A stretch of 64,000 bases of DNA from Pseudomonas denitrificans (nom. rej.) (GCF_008807415.1 NZ_CP043626.1:4502501-4566500); one strand, 5' to 3'. Shown: positions 45,546 to 57,777, numbered from the stretch's first letter. Notes: generated by a model from the letters alone, not told the origin. Program-made: numbers and translations.

Positions 45546-47170
45546 CACGGCTTGGAGCCCACTCCGGGAAGGCGCAGCAGGCGGAAGGTTTCCTTGTCGA
45601 AACTGCCTTCGAACAACAGCTGGGAGGCCGCCGGCAGGGTGGCGGCTACGCGCTCGGCATCGCGCGCCTGGATCATCAGGTAGAACGGGCCGCCCTGCGC
45701 CGCCAACTGCTCAGGGCGGTCGAGGAACAGCGGCTTCAGGTCGCGGTCGAGGTTGACCATCAGCTTGATCGCCTGCGCGTCCGGCGCCATGCCATAGAGC
45801 GCCAGGGGTGCGGGCTGTGCGTCGAGCTGGCGCAGCACCTCGCGGGAAAACGCCTGGCTGTCGTACAGACGGTGCTCCATCGGTTCGAAGACCAGGATGT
45901 AGCTGGCCCAAAGCGCGAGCGCGGCACCCAGTGCCAGTGCTGGCGGACGTCGCCAGCGCAGTGCACCGAAAACCAGCAGCGCGGCGAGCGCCACGATGCA
46001 GGCCGGCAGACGCCAGCCCAGCGCGGCAAGGTCCTGCGGATAACGCTTCCAGGCCAACCACAACCCCGCCAGCAACAGGACCGGCAAGGCCAGCCACAGC
46101 ACTCGCAGCAAGCCGCGCAGCACCAGCGCCAGGCGGCTGCCGGCGACCATGAACGGGTAGCCGGCAATAATGGCGACCAGCGGCGCCAGCGCGATGATGT
46201 AGCGGGCCTTCTTGGCCTGCGGCACCGACAGCCCGGCCACGACCACCAGCGCTGCCAGGGTGCAGCCCGCCACCAGGCGGAACGCCGGCTCGCGGCGACG
46301 CTGCCAGAGCAGCGCCAGCGCCGGCAGCGCCAACGGGAAGGCCAGCGCGTAGTTGCCCAGGGAACTGCGGAAGTAATACAGCGCATCGCTGGAGCCGGCG
46401 GAGCCGTCCAGACGACCGATGACCTGCATCCGCAGGACGTCCTGGACGAAGGCTTCGCCACCCGCCGAGCGCGCCAGGGCAACCAGCGCGAAGACGCAGA
46501 GGATCAGCAGCGCCAGCGCGCTCGCCGAGAAGGCGAATAGTGGCTTCCAGCGCCGGTCCAGCAGCAACTGGCTGCACACCATGCCCGCCGGCACCACCAG
46601 CCCCAGTGGGCCGCGCAGCGCGAAACCGGCCAGCAGCAACGGCAGCAGGCGCAGCAGCAGGCCCGGCAGGCCATGGCGCTCGGCATGGAAGGCAACGTAG
46701 AAAGCCAGCAGGCCGACGGCAGCCACCATCAGGTCAAGGGACACGGCCCGCGTTTCGCTGACGAAGGTGGCCGTCAGCAGCAGCATCGCCACGCTGACCA
46801 GCGCCCAGGAGCGCGAGAACGGAGCCACCAGGCGATACACAACGCCGGTGCAGATCGCCCCAGCCAGTGCGGTGGGCAGCCAGGCGGTGAATTCGGTGAC
46901 CCGCCCCAGTGGCAGCGAGAGCAGGTAGGTCAGGAAGGTCGAGGTGGCCGGATAGTCCGGATAGGGCGCGCCGTAGGTGGTCGGAAACCAGCCCGGCCCG
47001 TGGCGCAGCATTTCGCGCGCAAACAGCACGAAGCGCGAGTCGAAGCCGACGAAGGCATCGCCCTGCACACCGAGCAGGAACAGCACCAGCGCCGCCAGCA
47101 TCACGCAAAGCGTCTGACGACTCAGGGCGGATTCCGCCTGAACACCGGAAAGTTGAGGGAGTGACGACAC
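45545..47170 (-). CDS. PMT/ArnT-like membrane glycosyltransferase
   Basis: 541 residues from a GTG start with GAGAGA upstream. About eleven TM helices. The first periplasmic loop (VGFDSRFVLFAREMLRHGPG, YGAPYPDYPATSTFLTYLLS) resembles GT-C enzymes of the GT39/GT83 group that use polyprenyl-phosphate sugars. A soluble C-terminal region (about 450-541) follows. Possible targets are lipid A, glycans or proteins; nothing nearby fixes the substrate. Transcribed with the following lipoprotein gene (1-base overlap), so the two may act together at the envelope. Confidence 0.75.
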   Translation of the reverse strand: MSSLPQLSGVQAESALSRQTLCVMLAALVLFLLGVQGDAFVGFDSRFVLFAREMLRHGPGWFPTTYGAPYPDYPATSTFLTYLLSLPLGRVTEFTAWLPTALAGAICTGVVYRLVAPFSRSWALVSVAMLLLTATFVSETRAVSLDLMVAAVGLLAFYVAFHAERHGLPGLLLRLLPLLLAGFALRGPLGLVVPAGMVCSQLLLDRRWKPLFAFSASALALLILCVFALVALARSAGGEAFVQDVLRMQVIGRLDGSAGSSDALYYFRSSLGNYALAFPLALPALALLWQRRREPAFRLVAGCTLAALVVVAGLSVPQAKKARYIIALAPLVAIIAGYPFMVAGSRLALVLRGLLRVLWLALPVLLLAGLWLAWKRYPQDLAALGWRLPACIVALAALLVFGALRWRRPPALALGAALALWASYILVFEPMEHRLYDSQAFSREVLRQLDAQPAPLALYGMAPDAQAIKLMVNLDRDLKPLFLDRPEQLAAQGGPFYLMIQARDAERVAATLPAASQLLFEGSFDKETFRLLRLPGVGSKP

Positions 47171-47238
47171 GCGCGAGTCTCTCGCAGGTTCCGCGCGGAA
47201 AACGTCCGGGCGCCATTAACCTGCACAAGCGCCCGTAG

Positions 47239-47268
47239 ATACCACAGGGGCCGTCAAGAAGATGTCAA
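47239..47268 (-). promoter_or_regulatory. candidate promoter of the glycosyltransferase gene
   Basis: On the minus strand a consensus TTGACA (47263-47268), an 18-base spacer and TGGTAT (47239-47244), about 68 bases before the GTG start. Confidence 0.5.
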
Positions 47269-47287
47269 AACCGGCCACGGCAGAAGC

Positions 47288-47321
47288 AAAACGGCCCGCA
47301 AAGCTATGCTCGGCGGGCCGT
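47288..47321 (-). terminator. terminator of the PqiC-like gene
   Basis: ACGGCCCGC (47291-47299) pairs with GCGGGCCGT (47313-47321), 9 bp around a 13-base loop, followed on the minus strand by TTTTGC. Located 25 bases past the stop. Confidence 0.75.
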
Positions 47322-47346
47322 GAAGGCTGCGATCGCGAGAGTCGGC

Positions 47347-48069
47347 TTAGAAGCGGTAGACCTCGACATCGGTGCGGATCGGCACCACCAGCGGGATCTT
47401 CGGACCTTCTTCCTTGGGCTTGGCCGCCTGTTCGGTATTAGCCACTGCCGGCTTGCGCGGCGGCGCGGCCTGCTGCTCGGCAACCGCCGCGGCGACCGGA
47501 CGCACGTCTCGGGCCAGTTGCACGGACAGCTTGCGCAGCAGGTCGCCCTGCGCGCGCACCTGGTCCTGCACGCTACCCGAATGCGCCTCTTCCTCGCGGA
47601 AGACACGGCTGTCGCGCAGTTCACCCTTCGGGTCGAGCAGACGCCAGCGCGCCTCCAGCACCGCCGGCTCCTTGGGGCCGGAGTCCAGGCGGCTGATGGT
47701 CAGCATGACCTGGACCTGCGGGGTGAAGCCGGGCTTCTCCGGGAACAGCGCCAGGCGGGTGCTGTCCAGCTCGCCCGAGAGCAGGCGCATCAGCTGCTGG
47801 CTGACGTTGGTCTCGAGACTGCCGGCCCAGCGGGCTTCGGTAGACAGGTTGAGGATACCGTCGGCCTGACGCTGGACCATGGTCTCGCGCTTCAGGTAAT
47901 CGGCCAGGGACACCGGACCGAGGAGCACGGCGACACCGTTGTCCCGCTCCGGAACCGGAACGGCACCCGCATCCAGCTGGTACAGCTGGGTCGGTCGATT
48001 CACCGTACAACCCGCCAGCCCGAGGAGGCTGACGAGGGAAAGATAGGCCAAGGCGCGCAAAGCGCTCAT
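47347..48069 (-). CDS. PqiC/YmbA-family lipoprotein (DUF330)
   Basis: About 240 residues from MSALRALAYLSLVSLLGLAG; an alternative ATG five codons upstream lacks a ribosome-binding site. Lipobox LAGC. The YQLDAG segment after the signal and the KRETMVQRQADGILNLSTEARWAGSLE region fit PqiC/ABC transport auxiliary lipoproteins, which pair with MCE-type lipid transporters. No pqiA/pqiB or mce gene is adjacent, so the partner is encoded elsewhere or the role differs. A Pro/Lys-rich segment near the C-terminus (QQAAPPRKPAVANTEQ) is unusual for the family. Confidence 0.75.
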   Translation of the reverse strand: MSALRALAYLSLVSLLGLAGCTVNRPTQLYQLDAGAVPVPERDNGVAVLLGPVSLADYLKRETMVQRQADGILNLSTEARWAGSLETNVSQQLMRLLSGELDSTRLALFPEKPGFTPQVQVMLTISRLDSGPKEPAVLEARWRLLDPKGELRDSRVFREEEAHSGSVQDQVRAQGDLLRKLSVQLARDVRPVAAAVAEQQAAPPRKPAVANTEQAAKPKEEGPKIPLVVPIRTDVEVYRF

Positions 48070-48142
48070 CTGGATCACCGTCATTCGCCGAATATCGGCG
48101 CTACTTCCAACAAAACCAATATTACTTCAGGCAACGCGCCGC

Positions 48143-48186
48143 GGCGCCGGTTACCCAAAGGGACGTATCATCCCTTAACCGGCGCC
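48143..48186 (-). other. 44-base two-tier hairpin downstream of parC
   Basis: GGCGCCGGTTA (48143-48153) pairs perfectly with TAACCGGCGCC (48176-48186). Inside, AGGGA/TCCCT form a second stem with a 7-base loop and a CCCAA bulge. It lies 34 bases past the parC stop with no T tract after it. It may be a Rho-independent stabiliser or a regulatory structure before the PqiC-like gene. Confidence 0.5.
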
Positions 48187-48220
48187 TCAGCTCCAGAGGC
48201 AGAATGTATCGAGCCGCGTT

Positions 48221-50485
48221 TCAGTCCTGAGACAGCGATTCTACCAGCAAGGCGTCCACTCGCTGGAAACCGCGCGGCAGTTTGTTGCCCCGACGGCCCC
48301 TTTCGCCCTTGTAGTGCTCCAGGTCGTCACCCTTGAGCGAGAGCGTCCGCTTGCCGGCCTGCAGCACCAGAGTCGCGCCCGTCGGAAGAACGGCGAGGTC
48401 GGTAAGGTACTCCTCGCGGCTGGCCACGCGGTCGCCCGGCACGCTGATGATCTTGTTGCCCTTGCCCTTGGCCAGCTGCGGCAGGTCGGAGACCTTGAAC
48501 AGCAACAGGCGGCCTTCAGTGGTGACCGCGGCGATCCAGTCCTGTTCCAGGTCATTTACCGGGCGCGGCGCCATGACCTGCGCGCCGTTGGGCAGGCTGA
48601 GCAGCGCCTTGCCGGCCTTGTTCTTGGCCTGCATGTCCTCGCCCTTGGCGACGAAGCCGTAGCCAGCATCCGACGCCAGCACGTACAGCGCGCTGTCCTC
48701 TGGCAGCAGCACACGGTCGAAGCTGGCACCCGGCGGCGGCGTCAGGCGACCGGTGAGCGGCTCACCCTGGCCACGGGCGGACGGCAGGCTGTGGGCCGCC
48801 AGCGAGTAGCTGCGTCCCGTGGAGTCGATGAACACCGCGTACTGGTTCGAGCGGCCCGGCGCGGCCACCTTGAAGCCGTCGCCGGCCTTGTAGGACAGGC
48901 CGGTGGCGTCGATGTCGTGGCCCTTGGCGCAACGCACCCAGCCTTTCTCGGACAGCACCACGGTCACCGGCTCGGTCGGCATCAGCTCGGTTTCCGACAG
49001 GGCGCGGGCTTCGGCGCGGGCGACAATGGGCGAACGGCGGTTGTCACCGTAGGTCTCGGCGTCGGCCAGCAGTTCGTCGCGCACCAGTTTGCGCAGCTTG
49101 GCGTTGGAACCCAGGATGGCCAGCAGCTTGGCGCGCTCCTTGGCCAGCTCGTCCTGCTCGCCGCGGATCTTCATCTCTTCCAGGCGCGCCAGCTGACGCA
49201 GGCGAGTGTCGAGGATGTAGTCGGCCTGCAGCTCGGAGAGCTCGAAGCGCTGCATCAGGACCGGCTTGGGCTGGTCCTCGGTACGGATGATGTGGATGAC
49301 TTCGTCGAGGTTGAGGAAGGCGACCAGCAAGCCTTCCAACAGGTGCAGGCGCTTCTCGACCTTGTCCAGGCGGAACTGCAGGCGGCGGCGCACGGTGTCG
49401 GTGCGGTAGGTCAGCCACTCGCTCAGCACCTGGCGCAGGTCCTTGACCTGGGGTTTGCCGTCCAGGCCGATGACGTTCATGTTCACCCGGTACGAGCTTT
49501 CCAGGTCGGTGGTGGCGAACAGGTGGGTCATCAGCTCTTCGGCGTCCACGCGGTTGGAGCGCGGGATGATGACGATGCGGGTCGGGTTCTCGTGGTCCGA
49601 CTCGTCGCGCAGGTCGGCCACCATCGGCAGCTTCTTGGCCTGCATCTGCCCTGCGATCTGCTCCAGTACCTTGGCCCCGGAGACCTGGTGCGGCAGCGCG
49701 GTGACCACGATATCGCCGTCCTCGACGCGGTACACGGCGCGCATGCGCACCGAGCCACGGCCGGTTTCGTAGATCTTCTGCAGGTCGGCGCGCGGGGTGA
49801 TGATTTCCGCTTCGGTGGGGAAATCCGGGCCCTGCACATGTTCCATCAGGTCGACGATGGTCGCCTGCGGCTCATCCAGCAGGCGGATGCAGGCAGCGGC
49901 CACTTCGCGCAGGTTGTGCGGCGGAATGTCGGTGGCCATGCCCACGGCGATGCCGGTGGTGCCGTTGAGCAGCAGGTTCGGCAGGCGCGCCGGCAGCACG
50001 GCCGGCTCGTCCAGGGTGCCGTCGAAGTTCGGCACCCAGTCCGCGGTGCCCTGGCCCAGTTCGGACAGCAGGGTCTCGGCGTAGCGCGACAGCCGGGCCT
50101 CGGTGTAACGCATGGCGGCGAAGGACTTCGGATCGTCCGGCGCACCCCAGTTGCCCTGGCCGTCCACCAGCGGGTAGCGGTAGGAGAACGGCTGCGCCAT
50201 CAGCACCATGGCTTCGTAGCACGCCGAGTCGCCGTGGGGGTGGTATTTACCCAGCACGTCACCGACGGTACGCGCCGACTTCTTGTGCTTGGAGTCGGCG
50301 TCCAGGCCCAGTTCGCTCATGGCGTAGACGATGCGCCGCTGCACGGGCTTGAGACCGTCGCCGATGTGCGGCAGGGCGCGGTCCATGATCACGTACATGG
50401 AGTAGTTCAGGTAAGCCTGTTCGGTGAAGTCGGCCAGTGACCGGCGCTCCACGCCCTCCAGACTCAGATCGAGGGTTTCGCTCAT
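48221..50485 (-). CDS. parC: DNA topoisomerase IV subunit A
   Basis: DNA-cleaving subunit of topoisomerase IV, which unlinks replicated chromosomes. 754 residues. Winged-helix/tower domain with catalytic Y127 in [11 protein letters not shown]. The quinolone-resistance region has S87 and E91 ([13 protein letters not shown]), both wild type. The C-terminal beta-pinwheel (about 490-740) has [13 protein letters not shown] and similar blades. In an operon with parE and two intervening genes, seven bases after the retropepsin-like gene. Confidence 0.97.
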   Translation of the reverse strand: MSETLDLSLEGVERRSLADFTEQAYLNYSMYVIMDRALPHIGDGLKPVQRRIVYAMSELGLDADSKHKKSARTVGDVLGKYHPHGDSACYEAMVLMAQPFSYRYPLVDGQGNWGAPDDPKSFAAMRYTEARLSRYAETLLSELGQGTADWVPNFDGTLDEPAVLPARLPNLLLNGTTGIAVGMATDIPPHNLREVAAACIRLLDEPQATIVDLMEHVQGPDFPTEAEIITPRADLQKIYETGRGSVRMRAVYRVEDGDIVVTALPHQVSGAKVLEQIAGQMQAKKLPMVADLRDESDHENPTRIVIIPRSNRVDAEELMTHLFATTDLESSYRVNMNVIGLDGKPQVKDLRQVLSEWLTYRTDTVRRRLQFRLDKVEKRLHLLEGLLVAFLNLDEVIHIIRTEDQPKPVLMQRFELSELQADYILDTRLRQLARLEEMKIRGEQDELAKERAKLLAILGSNAKLRKLVRDELLADAETYGDNRRSPIVARAEARALSETELMPTEPVTVVLSEKGWVRCAKGHDIDATGLSYKAGDGFKVAAPGRSNQYAVFIDSTGRSYSLAAHSLPSARGQGEPLTGRLTPPPGASFDRVLLPEDSALYVLASDAGYGFVAKGEDMQAKNKAGKALLSLPNGAQVMAPRPVNDLEQDWIAAVTTEGRLLLFKVSDLPQLAKGKGNKIISVPGDRVASREEYLTDLAVLPTGATLVLQAGKRTLSLKGDDLEHYKGERGRRGNKLPRGFQRVDALLVESLSQD

Positions 50486-50492
50486 GCGTGCC

Positions 50493-51017
50493 TCACGGTG
50501 TAGATCGCTGGCGCAGCACCAGGGTGCCGTCCTGCTGGGTGAAATCCAGTTGTCTGAGTGCGCTCATGCCGAGCAGCACCTCGTCGCCTTCCATGCCCGG
50601 CGCGATCAGCGCCGGCACATCGGTCAGGCGGATGTCGCCAAGCTGCAGGCTGGGTAGGCGCGTGCGCCAGCCCTGACTGCGGCCGTTGGCGGTGTCCAGG
50701 GTCACCGGCAGGCCGCGCGGCAGGCCGAGGCGATCGGCCAGGCGCTGCGGCAGGGCCACCTGGGTGGCGCCGGTGTCGAGCATGAAGGTCACCGTCTCGC
50801 TGCCGATCCTGCCGTCCACCACATAGTGGCCGGCGCGATTGCCGATCAGCCGCACTTCCACGTAGCCGTCGCCGCGGGTCGACTGCGGTTGCGGGTTGGG
50901 GTTGTGCTGACGGGTTTCCCAGGCACCGAAATAGCGGGTGGCCAGCAGGATGCCCGCGCCCCAGGCGAGGAACATCATGATCTTGCCGATCCGCTTGCCC
51001 GGCGCCGCGTCGTTCAT
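50493..51017 (-). CDS. retropepsin-like aspartic protease, membrane anchored
   Basis: 174 residues: one N-terminal TM helix (about 12-29) and a periplasmic domain with a single catalytic [10 protein letters not shown] motif (about residue 81) plus [12 protein letters not shown], the TIGR02281/SpiA-like pattern of single-domain retropepsins that work as dimers. Overlaps the preceding gene by four bases (ATGA). Always found between parE and parC in Pseudomonas; no link to topoisomerase function is known. Confidence 0.85.
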   Translation of the reverse strand: MNDAAPGKRIGKIMMFLAWGAGILLATRYFGAWETRQHNPNPQPQSTRGDGYVEVRLIGNRAGHYVVDGRIGSETVTFMLDTGATQVALPQRLADRLGLPRGLPVTLDTANGRSQGWRTRLPSLQLGDIRLTDVPALIAPGMEGDEVLLGMSALRQLDFTQQDGTLVLRQRSTP

Positions 51018-52065
51018 TTGCCACCGAGCCAGCCGCCGGCCGGCGCCGCGAAGCGCAGCACGTAGGGGCGTCCGTCACCGTCGGCGCGGGCGTGCTCGCC
51101 GTTGTCCAGGCCGATCCAGGCACCCTGGTCGTCGAGGATCAGCGCTTCGGCCACGCCGTAAGGCAGGTCGTAGCGCCGTTCCGGGGCCAGCGCACCGGCG
51201 GCGAAGGACCAGCAAAGCTCCTGCGCGCCGGTCTTGGCATCGCGGCGGCAGATCTGGTGCGCCAGGCGTTCCAGGGTGAACAGCTTGTCCTTGTACAGCG
51301 CGAGATCGGAGAAATCGATCGGCAGCGCGCGCTCGGCGCCCAGCTCCGGCGGCGGCAGCGCGGTGCCGCCTTCGCTGAGCATCACGCAGTTGCCATCGCA
51401 CTTCCAGGTGCCGTTCTCGTTATGCACCTTGAGCAGGCCGCGACGCTGACGCTCGGCGGCCAGCCACAGCTGCTTGCCGTCGGCGCTGATGGCGATGCCT
51501 TCGTAGAGCGCATTGAATTCCATCAGCAGGCCACTGGCGCGAGCCTGGCGCAGCAGATTCTGCGGCAACGGCAGCCAGCTCGGCTCGCCAACGGCGGGCA
51601 GCAGCAGGACGGCGGCATAGCCCTCGCTGACCACATAGCGGTTGCCCGCCTGGTCGCAGCTGATGCCTTCGAAGTCCATGGCGCCGCCGCGCAACAGGCC
51701 GCCGATGCTGACCCGCGCGCGGGTGCCCCAGGACAGGCCGCTTTCCGGCGTGCCCGGCACCACGAAGGGTTCGGCGGTGGCCTGCCAGGCCTTGCCCGGC
51801 GTTTCGTCGATCAGCAGGCGATAGAGGCGGTCGTCATCGCGGTCGGAGACCGTCCACATCTCGTTGCCGCACAGCGCGAGCCCGGAGAGGTTGCCGCTGG
51901 GCATGCCTTCCACCGGATGTTCCGCGACGAACTGCAGCGACGCCGGCGCCATGGGCGTGGCGAGCGGCGCGGCAGCCTTGGCAGCCTGTTCGGGTGCCTG
52001 GGCGGCCACGGCGGGGCCGGCGCAAAGGCCCGCGATCAGACAGGAGCAGGCCAACAACCAGCGCA

Positions 52066-52066
<1 letters not shown>
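51014..52066 (-). CDS. periplasmic esterase-like/phytase-like beta-propeller protein
   Basis: 350 residues from MRWLLACSCLIAGLCAGPAV at 52066, overlapping the parE stop by one base. Signal peptide, Ala-rich linker, then repeated beta-blade motifs: SGLALCGNEMWTVSDRDDDR, MDFEGISCDQAGNRYVVSEG, YEGIAISADGKQLWLAAER, IDFSDLALYKDKLFTLERL and GVAEALILDDQGAWIGLDNG. This resembles the esterase-like activity of phytase (PF13449) group. Four Cys suggest disulfides. Substrate unknown. Confidence 0.72.
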
Positions 52067-54602
<2,536 letters not shown>

Positions 54603-54677
54603 GGGCCGGGAGGCTACAAGCTGCAAGTGGCATGCCGCAAGTGGGTCAGCGTCGCAAGGCGTTCGAAGCGTGACCGA

Positions 54678-55487
54678 TCAATAGCCCTTGATGCTGTAGT
54701 CGACTTCAAACTCGATGTCGGTCACTCGCGAAACGCCGGTCTGCACTTCGCCATCCGCCATCAGACGCAACCAGCGGTAGCCCGGCGCCGGGCTGTCGAC
54801 GCAGAAGTCCTCGCTGCCCGGGGTGAACTGCACACAGGTCGACGGCGAGGCCAGCAGGCGCACGTCGCCGCGCATGCGATCGATCTCCTGGTGCACATGC
54901 CCCCAGAGCAGGCAGCGCACGTTCGGATAGCGGTCGATGACGGCGAACAACCGTTCCGGGTTGTAGATGCCGATGCGGTCCATCCACTGGCTGCCGATGG
55001 ACACCGGGTGGTGGTGGAAGCTGATCAGCAGGTGCTTGTCCGGCGCGGCCTGGATGGCGCACTCCAGCAGCTGGATCTGCTCGACGGTCATCTGCCCCGG
55101 TACCGCGCCGGGAATGGTGGAGTCCAGCAGGATCACCCGCCAGGCGCCCAGGTCGATCACCGGGTCGAGCAGGTCGGTGCCGGCGGCGGCTTCGCGCATC
55201 GGCTCCATTTCGTCGTGATTGCCGGGGAACCAGCGTGTCGCTGCGTCGATCGGCGCGGTGATGTCGCGGAAGCGCTGGTAGGACTCGACCGAGCCATCCT
55301 GAGACAGATCACCCGTGGCCAGCACCAGGTCGATTACCGGTTGCTCCTCGCCCACCAGGCGAACCACCTGGGTCAGGCTGTCGGCGGTATCCATGCCCAG
55401 CAGCCGGCCATTCTCCTGCGCGAACAGGTGGCTGTCGGAAAGCTGGACGACCAGGACGGAATCGGAAGCGGTGGGCTGGGTGGGCAA
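54678..55487 (-). CDS. cpdA: 3',5'-cyclic-AMP phosphodiesterase
   Basis: Degrades cAMP and so limits Vfr-dependent gene expression. 269 residues with TTG at 55487 chosen as start, since AGGAGAAGG lies just upstream, while the ATG/GTG extension to 55559 lacks one and overlaps the promoter. Class III phosphodiesterase motifs: SDSHLF, ATGDLSQDGS, FPGNHDE, SFHHHP and LWGHVHQE, all intact. Surrounded by yqiA and a DUF1249 gene, as in other gammaproteobacteria. Confidence 0.93.
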   Translation of the reverse strand: MPTQPTASDSVLVVQLSDSHLFAQENGRLLGMDTADSLTQVVRLVGEEQPVIDLVLATGDLSQDGSVESYQRFRDITAPIDAATRWFPGNHDEMEPMREAAAGTDLLDPVIDLGAWRVILLDSTIPGAVPGQMTVEQIQLLECAIQAAPDKHLLISFHHHPVSIGSQWMDRIGIYNPERLFAVIDRYPNVRCLLWGHVHQEIDRMRGDVRLLASPSTCVQFTPGSEDFCVDSPAPGYRWLRLMADGEVQTGVSRVTDIEFEVDYSIKGY

Positions 55488-55530
55488 AACGCCTTCTCCT
55501 GTGAGGCGGGCGTGCGGGAATTCGTGACGA

Positions 55531-55559
55531 AGTATGGTGACAGGCGCCCCCCTGAGCAA
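55531..55559 (-). promoter_or_regulatory. candidate cpdA promoter
   Basis: On the minus strand TTGCTC (55554-55559), a 17-base spacer and CATACT (55531-55536), about 44 bases before the TTG start. Upstream are several TGTGA half-sites (e.g. TGTGATCTGTGACG) that recall CRP/Vfr sites but are not palindromic. Confidence 0.45.
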
Positions 55560-55656
55560 ACCGGGAAAGCGTCACAGATCACAGTTAGGGACACGAGTCT
55601 GCGATGGGCGGGCAGGATATCACGCACAGCCATATCACATGGCCATCATCGTGATT

Positions 55657-56115
55657 TCAGCGTTGCAGTACCGGTTCCAGCTCGTGACCGCAGGACAGGC
55701 AGTGGCTCAGCCATTCGCCGAGGAACTGGTTGAGCTGGTTCTTCTCGTCCGGCTGGTGCATCGCCTGGTTCGGGTAGGGGTAGATCGCCAGCAGGCGGCG
55801 CGCCTGCTCGGCGCCGACCACTTCGGCCATGCGTGCATCGTGGTACACCCGCACTTCCAGCTTGGGCGCCGGCAGCCAGGGTAGGCCCAGCTCCTGACGC
55901 ACCTGCAGCACGGTGGTGTAGGGGCAGGCTTCGATCACGTCCAGCGCCAGCACGCCGAGCAGGCGCTCGCCTTCGCTGAGCGCCACGCGGCGCGAGACCT
56001 GGGCCTCGCGCATTTCCGGCAACAGGCGCATCAGGCGCAAGTAGTTCGCCTCGCAGGTCGCCTGCAGACCCGCCAGGTCGACGCGATAGCGCTCGCGCAA
56101 CAGATTCACACCCAT
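55657..56115 (-). CDS. DUF1249 (YqiB) family protein
   Basis: 152 residues from MGVNLLRERYRVDLAGLQAT; the ATG at 56115 has AAGGGGG upstream and overlaps the nudF stop by ten bases. Conserved blocks: CEANYLRLMRLLPEM, ACPYTTVLQVRQELGLPWLP and VYHDARMAEVVG. Cys residues near the C-terminus (HCLSCGH) may bind metal. Function unknown; the gene is consistently between nudF and cpdA. Confidence 0.88.
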   Translation of the reverse strand: MGVNLLRERYRVDLAGLQATCEANYLRLMRLLPEMREAQVSRRVALSEGERLLGVLALDVIEACPYTTVLQVRQELGLPWLPAPKLEVRVYHDARMAEVVGAEQARRLLAIYPYPNQAMHQPDEKNQLNQFLGEWLSHCLSCGHELEPVLQR

Positions 56116-56723
56116 AACCCCCTTACCTCGGCGCGATTGAGCGCCAGCCATTGCAGGGCGAGCATGCTCGCCGCGTTGTTGATGCGGCCGTCACGTACGG
56201 CCTGCAGTGCTTCCTCGAACGGCATGACGTGGACGCGGATATCCTCGCCCTCCTCCTCCAGCCCGTGGATGCCCGAGGCGTTGCTGCTGTCGCAGCGGCC
56301 TACGAACAGGTGCACCAGCTCGTTGCTGCCACCAGGCGACGGCAGGTACTGGGCAATCGGCCAGAGCGCGCCGAGGGTCAGGCCAGCCTCTTCCACCGCT
56401 TCGCGGCGGGCGACTTCCTCGGGCTCCTCGTCCTTGTCGATCAGCCCGGCCACCAGCTCCATCAGCCAGGGATTGACCCCGGCGTCCATGGCGCCGACGC
56501 GGAACTGCTCGATCAGCACCACTTCATCGCGCTGCGGATCGTAGGGCAGCACACACACGGCATCGTGGCGCACGAACAACTCGCGCTTGAGCACCGGGCC
56601 CATACCGCCGGCGAACTGGCGATGCCGCAGGTGCAGGCGGTCGACCTTGTAGAAGCCCTTGAAGCACTGCTCGCGCTTCTGGATCTCGATGTCCTGGGGG
56701 CCTGGTTTGAACGTTTCCGACAT
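56106..56723 (-). CDS. nudF: ADP-ribose pyrophosphatase
   Basis: Nudix hydrolase cleaving ADP-ribose to AMP and ribose-5-phosphate. 205 residues from MSETFKPGPQDIEIQKREQC at 56723. The Nudix box is intact in LIDKDEEPEEVARREAVEEA followed by GL (Gx5Ex7REUxEExGU). Upstream sequence to 56864 reads as low-complexity non-coding. It may relieve feedback effects of ADP-ribose; first gene of the nudF-DUF1249-cpdA-yqiA group. Confidence 0.93.
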   Translation of the reverse strand: MSETFKPGPQDIEIQKREQCFKGFYKVDRLHLRHRQFAGGMGPVLKRELFVRHDAVCVLPYDPQRDEVVLIEQFRVGAMDAGVNPWLMELVAGLIDKDEEPEEVARREAVEEAGLTLGALWPIAQYLPSPGGSNELVHLFVGRCDSSNASGIHGLEEEGEDIRVHVMPFEEALQAVRDGRINNAASMLALQWLALNRAEVRGLWV

Positions 56724-56951
56724 CCCGTTCCTACTCCCGTTCCTACTGACAGTGCATTGAACTTCGCGCCATCCTATCGCGCCGCCGAAGGCGACGCAGC
56801 CTCTTTCGCGGGCGGCCGGACGGCCAGATTGGCTGTGACCGCCGCACGCAGCCGGGGTTCGCAAAGTGGTTCATAATCAACCGCCGAACCGGCAGCGCCG
56901 ATGGCGGTCGAACCACTCCATTGCCGGCGAAAGTCCACGACAAGGAATCCC

Positions 56952-57704
56952 ATGCGACTTCTGAAACTAGCAGCCCTGTGCGGCATCAGCCTGTTATTGG
57001 GGGCATGCCAGGGTCTGTTCAAGCCCGCGCTCGACGAACCGCTGGCCGCGCAGCACACCGCCTTCGAACACCCCAAACCCGGTTGCCAGGGCGAGCAGTG
57101 CCCGCTGTTCAACCTCGATACCCTCAGCTTCGACGACGAGCCGGCGCTCAACGAGGCGATCAACACGCAACTGCTGCAACTGGCCCGCGAAGGCGACGGC
57201 GCGGCGCCCGCCAGCCTGGACGTCTACGAGAAGCGCTTCCTCGATTCGGCCCAGCCCGGCTGGAGTTCCTACCTTCAAGCGAAGATCCGCGAACAGCATG
57301 ACGGTCTGGTGATCATCGAGCTGTCCAGCTATCGCTTCACCGGCGGCGAGTACGGCCAGCCCGGCCGCGCGTTCATCAATTATGATCGACGCATCCACAA
57401 GGTGCTCACCCTGCAGGACATTCTTCTGCCCGGCCAGGAGGACAACTTCTGGAAGGTGGCGCGCATGGCGCACCAGGCGTGGATCCTGCAGAACAAGCTG
57501 GACGAGCAGGACCCGAACTTCTCGAAGGACTGGCCGTTCCAGCCGACCGAGCACTTCGCCCTGACCTTCGGCGCGATGACGCTCAAGTACGACATCGACC
57601 GCATCGCCCCGCATTCGGTCGGGCACCCGGAGCTGAAGATTCCGTATCCGCGCCTGAATGGCATCGTGAAGACCTACTACTTCCCGGGGCGTGGGGCGCA
57701 GTAA
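56952..57704 (+). CDS. RsiV-family lipoprotein (DUF3298/DUF4163)
   Basis: 250 residues from MRLLKLAALCGISLLLGAC, with lipobox LLGAC. Downstream is a domain of DUF4163/DUF3298 type: LSSYRFTGGEYGQPGRAFIN and YDRRIHKVLTLQDILLPGQE. RsiV in Bacillus senses lysozyme and anchors an ECF sigma factor; no sigma factor is adjacent here, and the family is also found in lone periplasmic lipoproteins, so only the fold is claimed. Divergent from nudF. Matches PA4972 by position. Confidence 0.82.
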   Translation: MRLLKLAALCGISLLLGACQGLFKPALDEPLAAQHTAFEHPKPGCQGEQCPLFNLDTLSFDDEPALNEAINTQLLQLAREGDGAAPASLDVYEKRFLDSAQPGWSSYLQAKIREQHDGLVIIELSSYRFTGGEYGQPGRAFINYDRRIHKVLTLQDILLPGQEDNFWKVARMAHQAWILQNKLDEQDPNFSKDWPFQPTEHFALTFGAMTLKYDIDRIAPHSVGHPELKIPYPRLNGIVKTYYFPGRGAQ

Positions 57705-57730
57705 CTCTCGATCAGAGTAGTCTGAGAGCC

Positions 57731-57750
57731 ATCGCGGATTCGTCCGCGAT
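57731..57750 (+). terminator. TTCG-loop hairpin after the RsiV-like gene
   Basis: ATCGCGGA-TTCG-TCCGCGAT, a perfect 8-bp stem with a stable TTCG loop, 26 bases past the stop. No T tract. It may act as a 3' end stabiliser or be a repeat-family element. Confidence 0.45.
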
Positions 57751-57777
57751 TCACCGACTGCTCAGGAGCGTTCCAGG

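Noticed and set aside
54603..54677. N-terminal extension of yqiA through the spacer
   Set aside because: The extension overlaps a repeat-like tract and homologues begin at MTAFLYIHGF; the shorter start is kept.
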